From Gammaproteobacteria bacterium (GTDB lineage Bacteria > Pseudomonadota > Gammaproteobacteria > Methylococcales > UBA2780): DNA of 24,237 nucleotides. The DNA is taken from NCBI GenBank assembly GCA_003646305.1, contig QNFJ01000011.1:1-24237 (forward strand), in the 5' to 3' direction. The notes below the pieces were generated by a model. It saw nothing but the letters and a program-made list of their open reading frames with translations, had not been told where the DNA came from and searched no databases. Numbering within the stretch: the first letter of the stretch is position 1; each line of letters opens with the position of its first letter. A program made the position numbers and the translations under genes. Below are positions 1-8,858 of this stretch, piece after piece.

Positions 1-1512
1 AGTTGGTTGGCACTGTTAAGAGCCCCTTGGTGCGGGCTGACTTTGGTTGATATGGCAATGCTGTTTGAAGCGCGGCCTAAAGAGGTGATTTGGTCGGTTA
101 TTCAAAATCAAGCCGTGGTTGACCAAATTAGTACGGATGGGCAGCTGCGGTTGGCACGGTTCAATAAGGTGGCTGAGCAGGTAATTCAGCATCGGCGGCG
201 ACAGCCATTACGCAAACAGATTGAGGGAAGCTGGATCGCTTTGGCAGGCCCCGCTAATCTGACCGAAGCCATTGATCTTGAAGCGGCAAAATGCTTCTTT
301 GAGCTACTTGAAAGGCTCGATAAAGGTGCTGATTTAATTGATTTTGCTCAGCTGGAAACAGTGGTCGAACAGCTCTTTTCGCCTCCTGATCCGTTGGCAG
401 ATGAACGCTTGCAGCTGATGACTATTCATAAGTCAAAAGGGTTAGAGTTTGATCATGTCTTTCTGCCTGGCTTGGGTAAACGGTCGCGCTCAGATAGTAA
501 GAAACTCCTTAACTGGTTAGAGCGCCCTCGAGAGGGAGAGATAGTTCCCGATCTGCTGCTGGCACCTATTTCAGAGGAGGGAGAGGGCGACAGCCTGATC
601 ACAACCTTTATCAAAAAAGCGGAGAGTGATAAAACGCTTCTTGAAAATGATCGGTTGCTTTATGTGGCGACAACACGCGCCAAGAAACAGCTCACCCTTT
701 TTGCCCATGCTGAGTTAGATAATGAGGGAGAAGCCTTCAAAGTGCCGCCCAGTGGCTCTCTGCTGGCCCGCTTGTGGCCCATTTTACAGCCTACCTTTAA
801 ACAGGCGTTGCAGTCGATGGATCAGCCAGTAATCCAGGAACAGGTGGTCGCTGAGCCGAGCAGGAAGGCTATATCTCGTTTGAGCCTTGATTGGGCTCAG
901 CCCGCAGTGCCAACCAGCTTTGTTTTGGAAAAGCCATTAGAGCAAACAGCTTTGCAAACAAAAAACCTGGAATTTGATTGGGCAGGAGAAACAGCACGCC
1001 ATGTGGGGGTTGTCACGCATGCTTTTTTGGAGCGAATAGGTAATGAGGGCGTTGAATCCTGGAGTAATCAAAAAGTGATTGCTAGCCGTCTATGGGTAAA
1101 GTCTCAATTGATACGAAGCGGGGTGGTTATTTCTGCACTTGATCAGGCTATGGAGAAAGTCGAGGTTTTGATAAACAAGATGCTTGCTGATGAAAAAGGT
1201 CGCTGGATACTCTCTTTCACTCATCAAGAGAGTAGTTGTGAGAAAGCTTTGACGGGCCTCTGGAACGGACAGCTTAAAACAATTGTGATTGACCGAACTT
1301 TTGTGGATAAAGTGGGTGTTCGCTGGATTATCGACTACAAAACAGGTGGCCATGAGGGGTCAGATAAAACACAATTTTTACTAAATGAGTTAAACCGCTA
1401 TCGACCGCAGCTAGCCTGTTACGGTGCAATGATGGCAAAGCTATTTCCAGGCCCAATCCGTTTGGCACTTTATTATCCAGAACTCAGTGAATGGCTGGAA
1501 TTTGATCTATAG
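1..1512 (+). CDS. AddA/RecB-like UvrD-family helicase-nuclease, 3' part
   Basis: C-terminal ~503 codons of an ATP-dependent DNA helicase/exonuclease that processes double-strand breaks for recombination. The frame is open from base 1, so the true start and the Walker A half lie outside the window. UvrD-type motif V/Va is seen as TIHKSKGLEFDHVFLPG (about bases 420-475) and motif VI as LLYVATTRAKKQL (about 655-695). The last third carries a RecB-type PD-(D/E)XK nuclease: a conserved His in THAFLE (about 1018), the catalytic segment WIIDYKTGG (about 1324-1350), and the following RPQLACYG block. This helicase-plus-nuclease order is that of AddA and of the gammaproteobacterial AddA-like proteins usually encoded beside an AddB-like nuclease, which would lie upstream. 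Both nuclease Asp and Lys are present, so it looks active. I leave the symbol empty because the N-terminus is missing. Confidence 0.9.
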   Translation, partial: SWLALLRAPWCGLTLVDMAMLFEARPKEVIWSVIQNQAVVDQISTDGQLRLARFNKVAEQVIQHRRRQPLRKQIEGSWIALAGPANLTEAIDLEAAKCFFELLERLDKGADLIDFAQLETVVEQLFSPPDPLADERLQLMTIHKSKGLEFDHVFLPGLGKRSRSDSKKLLNWLERPREGEIVPDLLLAPISEEGEGDSLITTFIKKAESDKTLLENDRLLYVATTRAKKQLTLFAHAELDNEGEAFKVPPSGSLLARLWPILQPTFKQALQSMDQPVIQEQVVAEPSRKAISRLSLDWAQPAVPTSFVLEKPLEQTALQTKNLEFDWAGETARHVGVVTHAFLERIGNEGVESWSNQKVIASRLWVKSQLIRSGVVISALDQAMEKVEVLINKMLADEKGRWILSFTHQESSCEKALTGLWNGQLKTIVIDRTFVDKVGVRWIIDYKTGGHEGSDKTQFLLNELNRYRPQLACYGAMMAKLFPGPIRLALYYPELSEWLEFDL

Positions 1513-1552
1513 TTATAAGCATTCTTTGTGTGATTAAATTCTGGAATGATGT

Positions 1553-4500
1553 TTGAAATTTTTAACTACTAGTTCAAAAGGATTGCCACACAGCTTGTGG
1601 ATTGTCTTCACTGTGACGCTGGCCTATTACTTGGCGGGTCAGGTCGGCTTACTTTTCTCCATTCCACCGAGTAATGCAGGCGTTATCTGGCCTGCTTCCG
1701 GTATCGCACTGGCTGCTGTTATGGTGTTTGGTTGGACAGCTATTGTTGGTGTTTTTATAGGGAATTTTCTAACCGTATTCCCTCTTTTTCCAGAAGAGGT
1801 TACGCTTTTTCTAAGTTGTATCAATGGATTTGGAGCAGCTCTCCAGGTTACTCTTGCTGCCTGGTTAATCAACCGTTTTGTAAATCTTTCGGATGGCTTT
1901 TCGACAGAAAAAGATATTTTTAAATTCCTGTTTCTGGGTGGTCCCCTGGCATCACTCGTTTCTCCCTCTTTTAATTTGTCGGTACATTTAAAGACAGGTT
2001 TGCTTGGCGCGGAGAGATTTTGGGAGAGCTGGCTTTTCTGGTGGATTGGGGACACGATTGGGGTGCTTATTTTTGCACCATTAGTACTTCTTTTTATCGG
2101 CCGATTTAATCAAAATTGGCAAAAGAAAACGCGTATGGTTGCCGCGCCGGTGATCATCTGTTTTTTACTGGTATCTCTTGCCTTTAACTATACGATAGAG
2201 CAGGAAAAAAAACGGATTGAGGCTGATTTTTATCGGCTGGTCGATTCGATAGCATACGGGTTGCAGTCTGAGTTCGAAAAGCATGAAAGTGAACTTGAGC
2301 TTATTGGAGGCTTTTTCGATGCTTCAGAACAGGTGACAAAAGATGAGTTTTCGGTTTTTACCAGGACGATGCTCACGCAGGAGCGGGACCAGCCGGCGCT
2401 AGAGTGGATTCCAAAAATAACAGCCGAACAGAGAGCTTCATTTGAAGTCGGTGGCAGAGAGATTTTTGGTTCAGGGTTTCAGATTAGTGAATGGACGGGG
2501 CAGTTGGGTGGAACAGTTGTTTCCTCCTCTAAAGAGGAATATCTGCCCATTTTTTATGTGGAACCGATAGCTGGAAATGAAAAAGCATTGGGTTACGACA
2601 TTCTCTCTAATCCTGTTACACAGATGGCGGTTAACCAGGCTAGAGATAGTGGGCAATTAGTTATTGCAGAACCAGTTCAGCTGATCCAGGACAGGCAGTC
2701 CAGGTTGAATATTGTCATGTATAGACCGGTCTTTAAAAAAGGCTATAAAAATGACTCGATTACGATGCGTCAGAGCGCTTTTGCGGGGGTAGTGGCCTCT
2801 GTTCTTAATATAGAAATGTTCGTTGCAGAGGCGCTTTTGGGTGTTGATACCTTCGGTACAAACCTCCAGTTGTTCTTTGACGATCGTAAACAGCCATTTT
2901 TTGATCAGGGGGAATGGGGTCCAGATAGCCTTTTTGAGAGGTCAAGGAAGGTAACGCTACTTGCCGGTGAGGTTGAGTTGAAACTGGTCGTTGTGCCGGA
3001 TCTCTCATTTTTTATGAGCCGTTATTCTCATTCTATTGGGGGGCTTATCTTTGTAGGCCTGTTATTTACAGCACTGGTGATGCTATTTGTTTTAGTGATG
3101 GCGATTCGCTCCATTCGTATTGAGCAGATTGTTAAAGAAAGAACGAAAAAACTTACAGGTGAAGTGGCTGAAAGGCATTTAGCCGAGAAAGAGGCAAAAC
3201 TGAATGCAGAGCGGTTTCATCGGGCTCTGCGAGCGGCCAATGAAGGTATTTGGGACTGGAATGTAGAGACCGGAGAGGTGGTTTCTATTCCCTCGTGGGA
3301 AGAGTTGCTGGGTTATGAAAAAGGAGAGTTTGAAGAGAAAGATCTTGATGTCTGGCTGTATTTAAGCCACCCAGATGACAAGAAGGAAGCTATTTTAGTA
3401 AAAGAGCAATTTATGGCAGGCCTTCGCCCTAGTATGGAGCGTGAGTTTCGGATGAAACACAAGGATGGTCATTGGGTCTGGATCCTGTCACGAGGTGAGG
3501 CGGCCAGACGAGATGAAAATGGCAAGCCTCTGCATATTAGCGGAACACGTATTGATATTACTGAGCGAAAACTGGCTGAAGAGGCGATGCGCATTGCGGC
3601 CATCTCATTTGATACGCACGAGGGTATCCTTATCACAGATCTGAATAATGAGATCATTCGGGTAAACCAGGCATTTTGTGATATTTCAGGATATGAGGAG
3701 GCTGATGTTCTAGGACAGGATCCGCGGATGTTCCAGTCAGGAAAACAGACAGCCGTATTTTATAAAATTTTTTGGGAAAAACTCGTAAAAGAAGGGCGTT
3801 GGGAAGGTGAAATATGGAACAAACGAAAATCAGGTGAAATTTATCCAATCCTGACAAAAATAACCAATGTAGAAAATGAGCGGGGGGAAGTGAGCCACCG
3901 AGTTGCTGTCTTTTCTGATATCACGCAACAGAAACTGGATGAGAAAGAGATCAATAAACTGGCTTTTTATGATCCGCTGACTAACTTGCCAAACCGGCGC
4001 ATGCTTTTGATGGGTGTTGAACATGAGATGGTTCAGGCGCGCAGGAATGGAAAGCAAGGTGCTTTGATATTTCTTGATCTGGACCACTTTAAGACAATTA
4101 ATGATTCGTTAGGACATGGTCTTGGTGATATTTTACTCAAAGAAGTCGCCTCTCGGTTGAATGGTGTTATTAGAGAGGTTGATCTGGCATCCCGGTTGGG
4201 TGGGGATGAGTTTGTCATTTTGATATCACCCGAGGCAGAAAGTGAAGCTGATGCGGCAAATCAGGCGCTTGTGGTGGCAGAAAAAATTCAGACAGTCATA
4301 AATAAGCCCTATGACCTAGAGGGGTTTGAATGCCATGTGACAACGAGCATAGGGATTAAACTTTATCCTGTTGATGGTGATGAGCCAGAGTTGTTGATTA
4401 CCAATGCCGACACAGCGATGTATCGAGCTAAAGCAGAAGGGCGTAATGCGATTCGCTTCTATAACAGTAAAATGCAAGAGGCGGCAGACGAGTGGCTAAG

Positions 4501-5263
4501 TCTGAAAATGGATTTGCATAAGGCGATAGAAAATGAAGATTTTGAACTCTATTTCCAGTGTCAGAACAATCTAGAGGGCGTGATTATTGGGGCAGAAGCG
4601 CTGATCCGCTGGCAACATCCAACGTTAGGTCAGATTTCGCCAATGAAATTTATTCCTGTTGCAGAGCAGACTGGACAGATTATTGCAATTGGTGAGTGGG
4701 TGATTGAGAAAGCCTGTGACCATCTGAGACAGTGGCAGGATGAAAACCTGCAACTGCCTCATCTTGGGATTAATGTTAGTTCGCATCAATTTAATCAACC
4801 TGGTTTTGTTGAAATGGTCAAAAAAGTGCTGAAAGTGAGTGGAGCAAACCCTGAGTCATTAATGCTAGAGTTGACCGAAGGGGTTGTGGTTGACCGGGTC
4901 GATGAAACGATCGAAAAGATGAACCAACTTAAAACGTTGGGTATTGGTTTTTCAATTGATGATTTTGGCACCGGTTACTCTTCGTTGAGCTACCTGAAAA
5001 GGTTGCCACTGGACCAACTTAAAATTGACCGAGCTTTTGTGCGAGATATTGCGACCGATCCAAATGATGCGGTGATTGTTGAAACGATCATCAGTATGGC
5101 GAACCATTTAAAATTTGGCGTGATCGCAGAAGGGGTTGAGACCAAAGAGCAACTTAACTTTTTGATGGAGAAAGGGTGCCGAGAGTACCAGGGCTACTAT
5201 TTCTCTCGCCCTGAACCAGCTGATGACTTTATTAAGCGCTTACGAGTTACTGCCTCTATTTAG
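1553..5263 (+). CDS. MASE1-CHASE-PAS-PAS-GGDEF-EAL c-di-GMP turnover protein
   Basis: Inner-membrane bifunctional diguanylate cyclase/phosphodiesterase, 1236 residues. Start is TTG at 1553, with GGA 7 bases upstream. Order: hydrophobic MASE1 sensor (about 10-215, with the typical SNAGVIWPASG), a periplasmic CHASE-like domain (about 250-440), a further TM helix (about 490-520), two PAS domains (about 550-680 and 682-800), GGDEF (from about 803) and EAL (from about 985). GGDEF is intact at residues 883-887, with the RxxD inhibitory I-site (REVD) five residues before it. EAL is intact at 1015-1017 and the ELTEG, DDFGTGYSS (1136 on), KID and AEGVE metal/substrate motifs are all kept. Both activities are therefore possible, and PAS/CHASE input presumably decides which dominates. 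Its stop overlaps the stop of the convergent YcxB-like gene by 8 bases. The ligand cannot be told from sequence. Confidence 0.95.
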   Translation: MKFLTTSSKGLPHSLWIVFTVTLAYYLAGQVGLLFSIPPSNAGVIWPASGIALAAVMVFGWTAIVGVFIGNFLTVFPLFPEEVTLFLSCINGFGAALQVTLAAWLINRFVNLSDGFSTEKDIFKFLFLGGPLASLVSPSFNLSVHLKTGLLGAERFWESWLFWWIGDTIGVLIFAPLVLLFIGRFNQNWQKKTRMVAAPVIICFLLVSLAFNYTIEQEKKRIEADFYRLVDSIAYGLQSEFEKHESELELIGGFFDASEQVTKDEFSVFTRTMLTQERDQPALEWIPKITAEQRASFEVGGREIFGSGFQISEWTGQLGGTVVSSSKEEYLPIFYVEPIAGNEKALGYDILSNPVTQMAVNQARDSGQLVIAEPVQLIQDRQSRLNIVMYRPVFKKGYKNDSITMRQSAFAGVVASVLNIEMFVAEALLGVDTFGTNLQLFFDDRKQPFFDQGEWGPDSLFERSRKVTLLAGEVELKLVVVPDLSFFMSRYSHSIGGLIFVGLLFTALVMLFVLVMAIRSIRIEQIVKERTKKLTGEVAERHLAEKEAKLNAERFHRALRAANEGIWDWNVETGEVVSIPSWEELLGYEKGEFEEKDLDVWLYLSHPDDKKEAILVKEQFMAGLRPSMEREFRMKHKDGHWVWILSRGEAARRDENGKPLHISGTRIDITERKLAEEAMRIAAISFDTHEGILITDLNNEIIRVNQAFCDISGYEEADVLGQDPRMFQSGKQTAVFYKIFWEKLVKEGRWEGEIWNKRKSGEIYPILTKITNVENERGEVSHRVAVFSDITQQKLDEKEINKLAFYDPLTNLPNRRMLLMGVEHEMVQARRNGKQGALIFLDLDHFKTINDSLGHGLGDILLKEVASRLNGVIREVDLASRLGGDEFVILISPEAESEADAANQALVVAEKIQTVINKPYDLEGFECHVTTSIGIKLYPVDGDEPELLITNADTAMYRAKAEGRNAIRFYNSKMQEAADEWLSLKMDLHKAIENEDFELYFQCQNNLEGVIIGAEALIRWQHPTLGQISPMKFIPVAEQTGQIIAIGEWVIEKACDHLRQWQDENLQLPHLGINVSSHQFNQPGFVEMVKKVLKVSGANPESLMLELTEGVVVDRVDETIEKMNQLKTLGIGFSIDDFGTGYSSLSYLKRLPLDQLKIDRAFVRDIATDPNDAVIVETIISMANHLKFGVIAEGVETKEQLNFLMEKGCREYQGYYFSRPEPADDFIKRLRVTASI

Positions 5264-5269
5264 AGGCGG
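5250..5269. other. Hairpin spanning two convergent stop codons
   Basis: GCCTCT (5252-5257) and AGAGGC (5262-5267) form a perfect 6-bp stem with loop ATTT. An outer T:G and C:G pair can extend it to 8 bp. The stop codons of both convergent genes (plus 5261-5263, minus 5256-5258) lie inside it. There is no U-tract on either side, so it is not a standard intrinsic terminator. It could still block or stabilise both 3' ends. Confidence 0.4.
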
Positions 5270-5783
5270 CCTCGAGCAGGTGGTTATTAACATCACTGAG
5301 AAATTCACTAAAATTGCCAGCGTTGACTGTAACTTTAGGAATAATTAAGGCCCTGTCTGTATCGAGATAAAGGTAAAGGGTCGCTTTTCTGAGCTCTGCT
5401 TTATCAAAGTCTCTCCAGCGAATGCGGGTTTCATTGTCAGGAAAAATACCGTACAGATGTTTGTCTTCGGTCTGAAAAGTATGGGTACCAATCAGGTTTA
5501 GCTTCTCTTCTTCTGAATACAGTTCTTTTGCCTGTTTTTTGAGATCATTTTGTAGATATAGAGGGATTAGAGTTGCCCAGGCAATGGTGACAAAGGCGAG
5601 TGGTAGCGCGTAAGTTGTATTGGCAAGAAAGATATACATATAGACAGAGACAAGCCCGAGAGTAATGGGATAGAGGAATTGATGCCGGCTAAACATTTTC
5701 TTTATTTTCGGGTTTTGGTGGTAGTTATGAGTGGTAAAGCGGATAAGATCTTCTTCTCTAACTTCAAATTCAATTTTTGACAT
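5256..5783 (-). CDS. YcxB-like membrane protein
   Basis: 175-residue protein of unknown function resembling the YcxB family. A polar N-terminus (about 1-32, FEVREEDLIRFTTHNYHQNP) is followed by two adjacent hydrophobic helices (about 36-80, split by a short NTTYA turn) and a soluble C-terminal part (about 95-170). That part contains GTHTFQTEDKHLYG, RIRWRDF and LYLDTDRALIIPK, the pattern of the PH-like YcxB C-terminal domain (the response is usually read as W-xx-F followed by an aromatic-rich strand and an IPK/IPR turn). This predicts an inner-membrane protein with a cytosolic C-terminal domain. It is transcribed toward the c-di-GMP gene and divergently from tolC. The upstream interval 5784-5926 is AT-rich and must hold both promoters, but I could not place convincing elements. 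No operon partner and no known role. Confidence 0.8.
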   Translation of the reverse strand: MSKIEFEVREEDLIRFTTHNYHQNPKIKKMFSRHQFLYPITLGLVSVYMYIFLANTTYALPLAFVTIAWATLIPLYLQNDLKKQAKELYSEEEKLNLIGTHTFQTEDKHLYGIFPDNETRIRWRDFDKAELRKATLYLYLDTDRALIIPKVTVNAGNFSEFLSDVNNHLLEAASK

Positions 5784-5926
5784 GTTCTTTTTATGGTTAT
5801 GTGGGTGGGTGATGGCTGTTTTATGGAGATTCTAATTAAAATCATAGATAAAAGATAATTTGATCTACTCTTTTCAGTTAGAATTCCAGAGGTTTAAGGG
5901 CTATTTATAAATTTAAGGCGTGTGAG

Positions 5927-7249
5927 ATGAAGAGAACTGTTTTTTTTACTGTATTGCTAACTGCAACAATCGCTATTCCGATGCAAACTAGGGCGGAAAA
6001 CTTGTTAGAAATTTATGATGAAGCATTGAGCAGTGATCCTCAGCTCGCTGCAGCACTATTTAGACGAGATTCTGTCCTGGAATCGAGACCTCAAAGCCTT
6101 GCTCGTTTACTGCCTACTTTGTCCGCGTCGGCGGGCGCAAATGCCACTCGGCAGGATGTAACATCTTCTCCGTTTCCAAATAATTCCGGCGTGGAAAATT
6201 ATACGGATGACAACATTCGATTAGACCTTTATCAGCCAGTTTACCATCATGATTACTGGGTACAGTTGAGTCAGGCAGATAGATTTATTGCGCAAGCAGA
6301 AGCAGAATACCAGGCTGCGCAACAGGACTTGATGATTCGAGCGGCACTGAGTTATTTCGCGGTTCTCGCATCAAAGGATGAGTTAGTATTTGCGACGGCT
6401 GAAAAAGAGGCGATTGCGCGACAACTTGAACAGGCTAAGGTCCGTTTTGAGGTTGGATTGATTGCGATTACTGATGTTCATGAAGCCCAGGCTGGTTTTG
6501 ATCAGGCACGGGCGGGGGAAATTTTTGCGCAGAATGAGGTTGAACACGCCTGGGAGGTGTTGCACGAGATCATCAATAGAAGACCTGATGAATTGACGCC
6601 ACTGACGGAGAAGCTACCTCTGATAAAGCCAGATCCAATGGATGTTGAGGCGTGGAGATTAGCCGCTGTGGCAGGCAATATGGAGCTTACTGCGGCGCGA
6701 GCTGGCACAGAGGCGGTTAAAGAGAATGTATCGATACAGCGCTCAGGTCATTATCCAACACTCGATATTGTTGGCTCAATGGGGTTGGATGACACAGATA
6801 AAAGCACGGGGTTTTCGACCGATACTCGATCAATTGGGTTGCAGTTGAACGTGCCAATTTATGAAGGTGGAGGGGTTAATTCACGTACGCGTCAGGCACA
6901 GTATGATTTTCATGAAGCGCAAAGAAATCTGGATAAAACATATCGCTCAGTAGAACGGCAGGTGAAAGATGCTTTCCGTGATGTGCTGACCAGTATTAGT
7001 CAAGTCGAGGCATTAGGTGCTGCGGTGACCTCGTCAAAGAGTGCGCTGGAGGCAACGGAAGCCGGTTTTGAAGTAGGAACCAGAACGATGGTAGATGTCC
7101 TTGCGGAACAAAGAAATCTGTATAGGGCAAAACGGAACTACTCGGACACTCGATATGCTTATATTCTCAATGGGCTGGAGCTTAAGCAGGCAGCAGGTAA
7201 TTTATCTCGGCTCGACATTGAAGAGGTAAATAAGGTTCTAGGGAAATAG
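5927..7249 (+). CDS. tolC: TolC-family outer-membrane efflux/secretion channel
   Basis: Outer-membrane exit duct for tripartite efflux pumps and type I secretion, 440 residues, the usual TolC length. The start is supported by AAGG 8 bases upstream. A signal peptide covers residues 1-23 (MKRTVFF... ending at QTRA before ENLLEIYDEAL). The mature protein begins with the TolC hallmark LLEIYDEALSSDPQLAAA and has the internal repeat expected of two OEP halves: long helical, Ala/Gln/Glu-rich segments (about 110-205 and 310-405) with short amphipathic strands between. RYEVG-like turns occur as VRFEVGLIAITDVHEAQ and AGFEVGTRTMVDVLAEQRNLYRAKR. GlyGly-rich EGGGVNSRTRQAQYDF is the typical start of the second helical half. 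No pump genes flank it, so it is probably a shared channel. The following unknown gene is 91 bases downstream on the same strand and may be cotranscribed. Confidence 0.92.
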   Translation: MKRTVFFTVLLTATIAIPMQTRAENLLEIYDEALSSDPQLAAALFRRDSVLESRPQSLARLLPTLSASAGANATRQDVTSSPFPNNSGVENYTDDNIRLDLYQPVYHHDYWVQLSQADRFIAQAEAEYQAAQQDLMIRAALSYFAVLASKDELVFATAEKEAIARQLEQAKVRFEVGLIAITDVHEAQAGFDQARAGEIFAQNEVEHAWEVLHEIINRRPDELTPLTEKLPLIKPDPMDVEAWRLAAVAGNMELTAARAGTEAVKENVSIQRSGHYPTLDIVGSMGLDDTDKSTGFSTDTRSIGLQLNVPIYEGGGVNSRTRQAQYDFHEAQRNLDKTYRSVERQVKDAFRDVLTSISQVEALGAAVTSSKSALEATEAGFEVGTRTMVDVLAEQRNLYRAKRNYSDTRYAYILNGLELKQAAGNLSRLDIEEVNKVLGK

Positions 7250-7340
7250 CAGCATCTTACATGCCGTTATTTTTTAGCTAAGTGAAATAAGTTATAAACG
7301 ATTCTAATTTTAATATCATTTAATGTTTAGGGCATAAAAT

Positions 7341-8762
7341 ATGGTGGAGAAAGACCAGGAACAGGGCCATAAAACGCTACAGAAAGCGTTAGAAATTAAC
7401 CTTGATGATTGCAAGTACGGGACAATAGTAGAAATTGGCGCAGGACAGGAGGTCGCACGCAATTTCTTCAGGGCTGGTGGCGCTGCCGGTACGATCGCTA
7501 AGACGATGTCTGCTTACGATATGCAGGTGAGTGACTCGATTTATGGGGCCGAAGAATCTGGTCGTTATGTCAGTTGTAGCCGCTTGAAAAAAATGCTGGA
7601 ACAGGAGTACCAGCTTGTTGTAGACAGGCTTTCTGCTTCTCGAAAGAAAAATACAACATTTTTCGCCTATGCGGCGACCGTCACGGCAAAAAGCTATTTG
7701 AGGAATAATGAGTGTCATGGTTGGGTTGGTATTCGGCTTCAGCTGTATCCTGGCGCACTGCCCAGCGATATTATTCTTCATGTTCGGATGCTCGATAGTG
7801 ATGGTGAGGCTCAACAAGAGGCGTTAGGGATTTTGGGGGTCAACCTGGTTTATTCGGCTTTCTATAACTTCAGTCAGCCCAAAAAAATTATTGAATCATT
7901 AGCAGATGATCTCGAGCAAGATCGTATTGAGATTGATTTGATCAACTTTTCAGGCCCTTACTTTGAAGAGGTCGAGAACCGCCTGATGAACCTGCACCTG
8001 ATCCGTAGCTGGTTGACGCGTGCAATTATGTTCAGCCCCGATGGCGAAGTGCAGGTTCCTTCTGAATTACTTTACAAGAAAAATATTTTGGCAACGCGTG
8101 GTACGTTCAAACCGGTTACTAATGTCAATATCGATATGATCAAATGTGGATTGAAGAAATTCCATGATGTTGAGCATGTTGAAGAAGATGAGACACTGGT
8201 GCTTGCCGAGTTAACGATGGCAAGTCTCACATCGGGTGATAAAGTTGATGATGCAGATTTTCTGGCACGTATCAATATGCTCAATGCACTGGGGTATAAC
8301 GTGATGATTTCAGATTATCTACGTTATTTCCGTTTGCGTGCCTATTTTAGGCAGTATACGCAGAAACAGATTGGTATTGTGTTGGGGATTCCGAATCTCG
8401 ATCATATTTTCACCGAAGATTACTACGAGGGTCTCGAAGGGGGGATTTTAGAAGCTTTTGCGAAACTATTTCCTGATAACACGCGTCTTTATATCTACCC
8501 GATGAGGAGTTCGGTTAACTCGGAACTTATCACGGTTGATAACTTTAAGGTGACTGAAAAAATCTATCACCTATTCCAGTATCTGTATCTGAATGAGCGA
8601 ATGATTGGCCTAGATAATGTTGATGAGAGCTTGCTTGAAATTGATACTCAGGAGGTTTTGACGGGCTTAAAAAAAGGCCGTGGAGATTGGGAGTCGAAAG
8701 TTCCAGAGGTGGTGGCAGATATGGTTGTAAATCATAAGCTACTGGGCTTTGGAAGAGGTTAA
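7341..8762 (+). CDS. Conserved 473-residue protein of unknown function
   Basis: I recognise this as a widespread bacterial family with no established function. From memory, unverified, relatives carry labels such as TonB-dependent receptor or nicotinate-nucleotide adenylyltransferase. Neither fits: there is no signal peptide, TonB box, beta-barrel pattern or HxGH nucleotidyltransferase motif. The N-terminus holds what looks like the conserved core, EIGAGQEVARNFFRAGG (about 31-47) then AGTIAKTMSAYDM (about 49-61) and, further on, ECHGWVGIRLQ and DIILHVRMLD. The rest is mixed alpha/beta with a well-conserved-looking C-terminal part. Composition is soluble and acidic, predicting a cytosolic protein. 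Start ATG 7341 has AGGG about 9 bases upstream; GTG at 7344 is a less likely alternative. It follows tolC by 91 bases and is closed by the terminator at 8802-8835. Confidence 0.8.
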   Translation: MVEKDQEQGHKTLQKALEINLDDCKYGTIVEIGAGQEVARNFFRAGGAAGTIAKTMSAYDMQVSDSIYGAEESGRYVSCSRLKKMLEQEYQLVVDRLSASRKKNTTFFAYAATVTAKSYLRNNECHGWVGIRLQLYPGALPSDIILHVRMLDSDGEAQQEALGILGVNLVYSAFYNFSQPKKIIESLADDLEQDRIEIDLINFSGPYFEEVENRLMNLHLIRSWLTRAIMFSPDGEVQVPSELLYKKNILATRGTFKPVTNVNIDMIKCGLKKFHDVEHVEEDETLVLAELTMASLTSGDKVDDADFLARINMLNALGYNVMISDYLRYFRLRAYFRQYTQKQIGIVLGIPNLDHIFTEDYYEGLEGGILEAFAKLFPDNTRLYIYPMRSSVNSELITVDNFKVTEKIYHLFQYLYLNERMIGLDNVDESLLEIDTQEVLTGLKKGRGDWESKVPEVVADMVVNHKLLGFGRG

Positions 8763-8780
8763 TATTTTCAGCAGTTAAAC

Positions 8781-8800
8781 AGGCCGGTTTAAATCGGCCT
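8781..8800. repeat. 20-bp palindrome after the 473-residue gene
   Basis: AGGCCG (8781-8786) and CGGCCT (8795-8800) flank the near self-complementary GTTTAAAT, giving an almost perfect 20-bp palindrome. It lies directly before the terminator stem and may act with it as a 3' end structure. Confidence 0.6.
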
Positions 8801-8801
8801 T

Positions 8802-8835
8802 AAAAAAGGGGGCGGTTTTCGGTGCTCCCTTTTTT
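8802..8835. terminator. Bidirectional rho-independent terminator
   Basis: AAAAAAGGGGGC (8802-8813) pairs with GCTCCCTTTTTT (8824-8835) through one G:U, with a 10-base loop. The plus transcript ends in a U-run after the 473-residue gene. Read from the minus strand the same arms give a U-run after thiE. It therefore separates two convergent units. Confidence 0.85.
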
Positions 8836-8858
8836 GTAGAGAATTTAGAGGTAACTGG

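Noticed and set aside
1639..2055. 138-codon minus-strand frame inside the MASE1 region
   Set aside because: It is a shadow of the hydrophobic MASE1 coding sequence, without a ribosome-binding site or family features.
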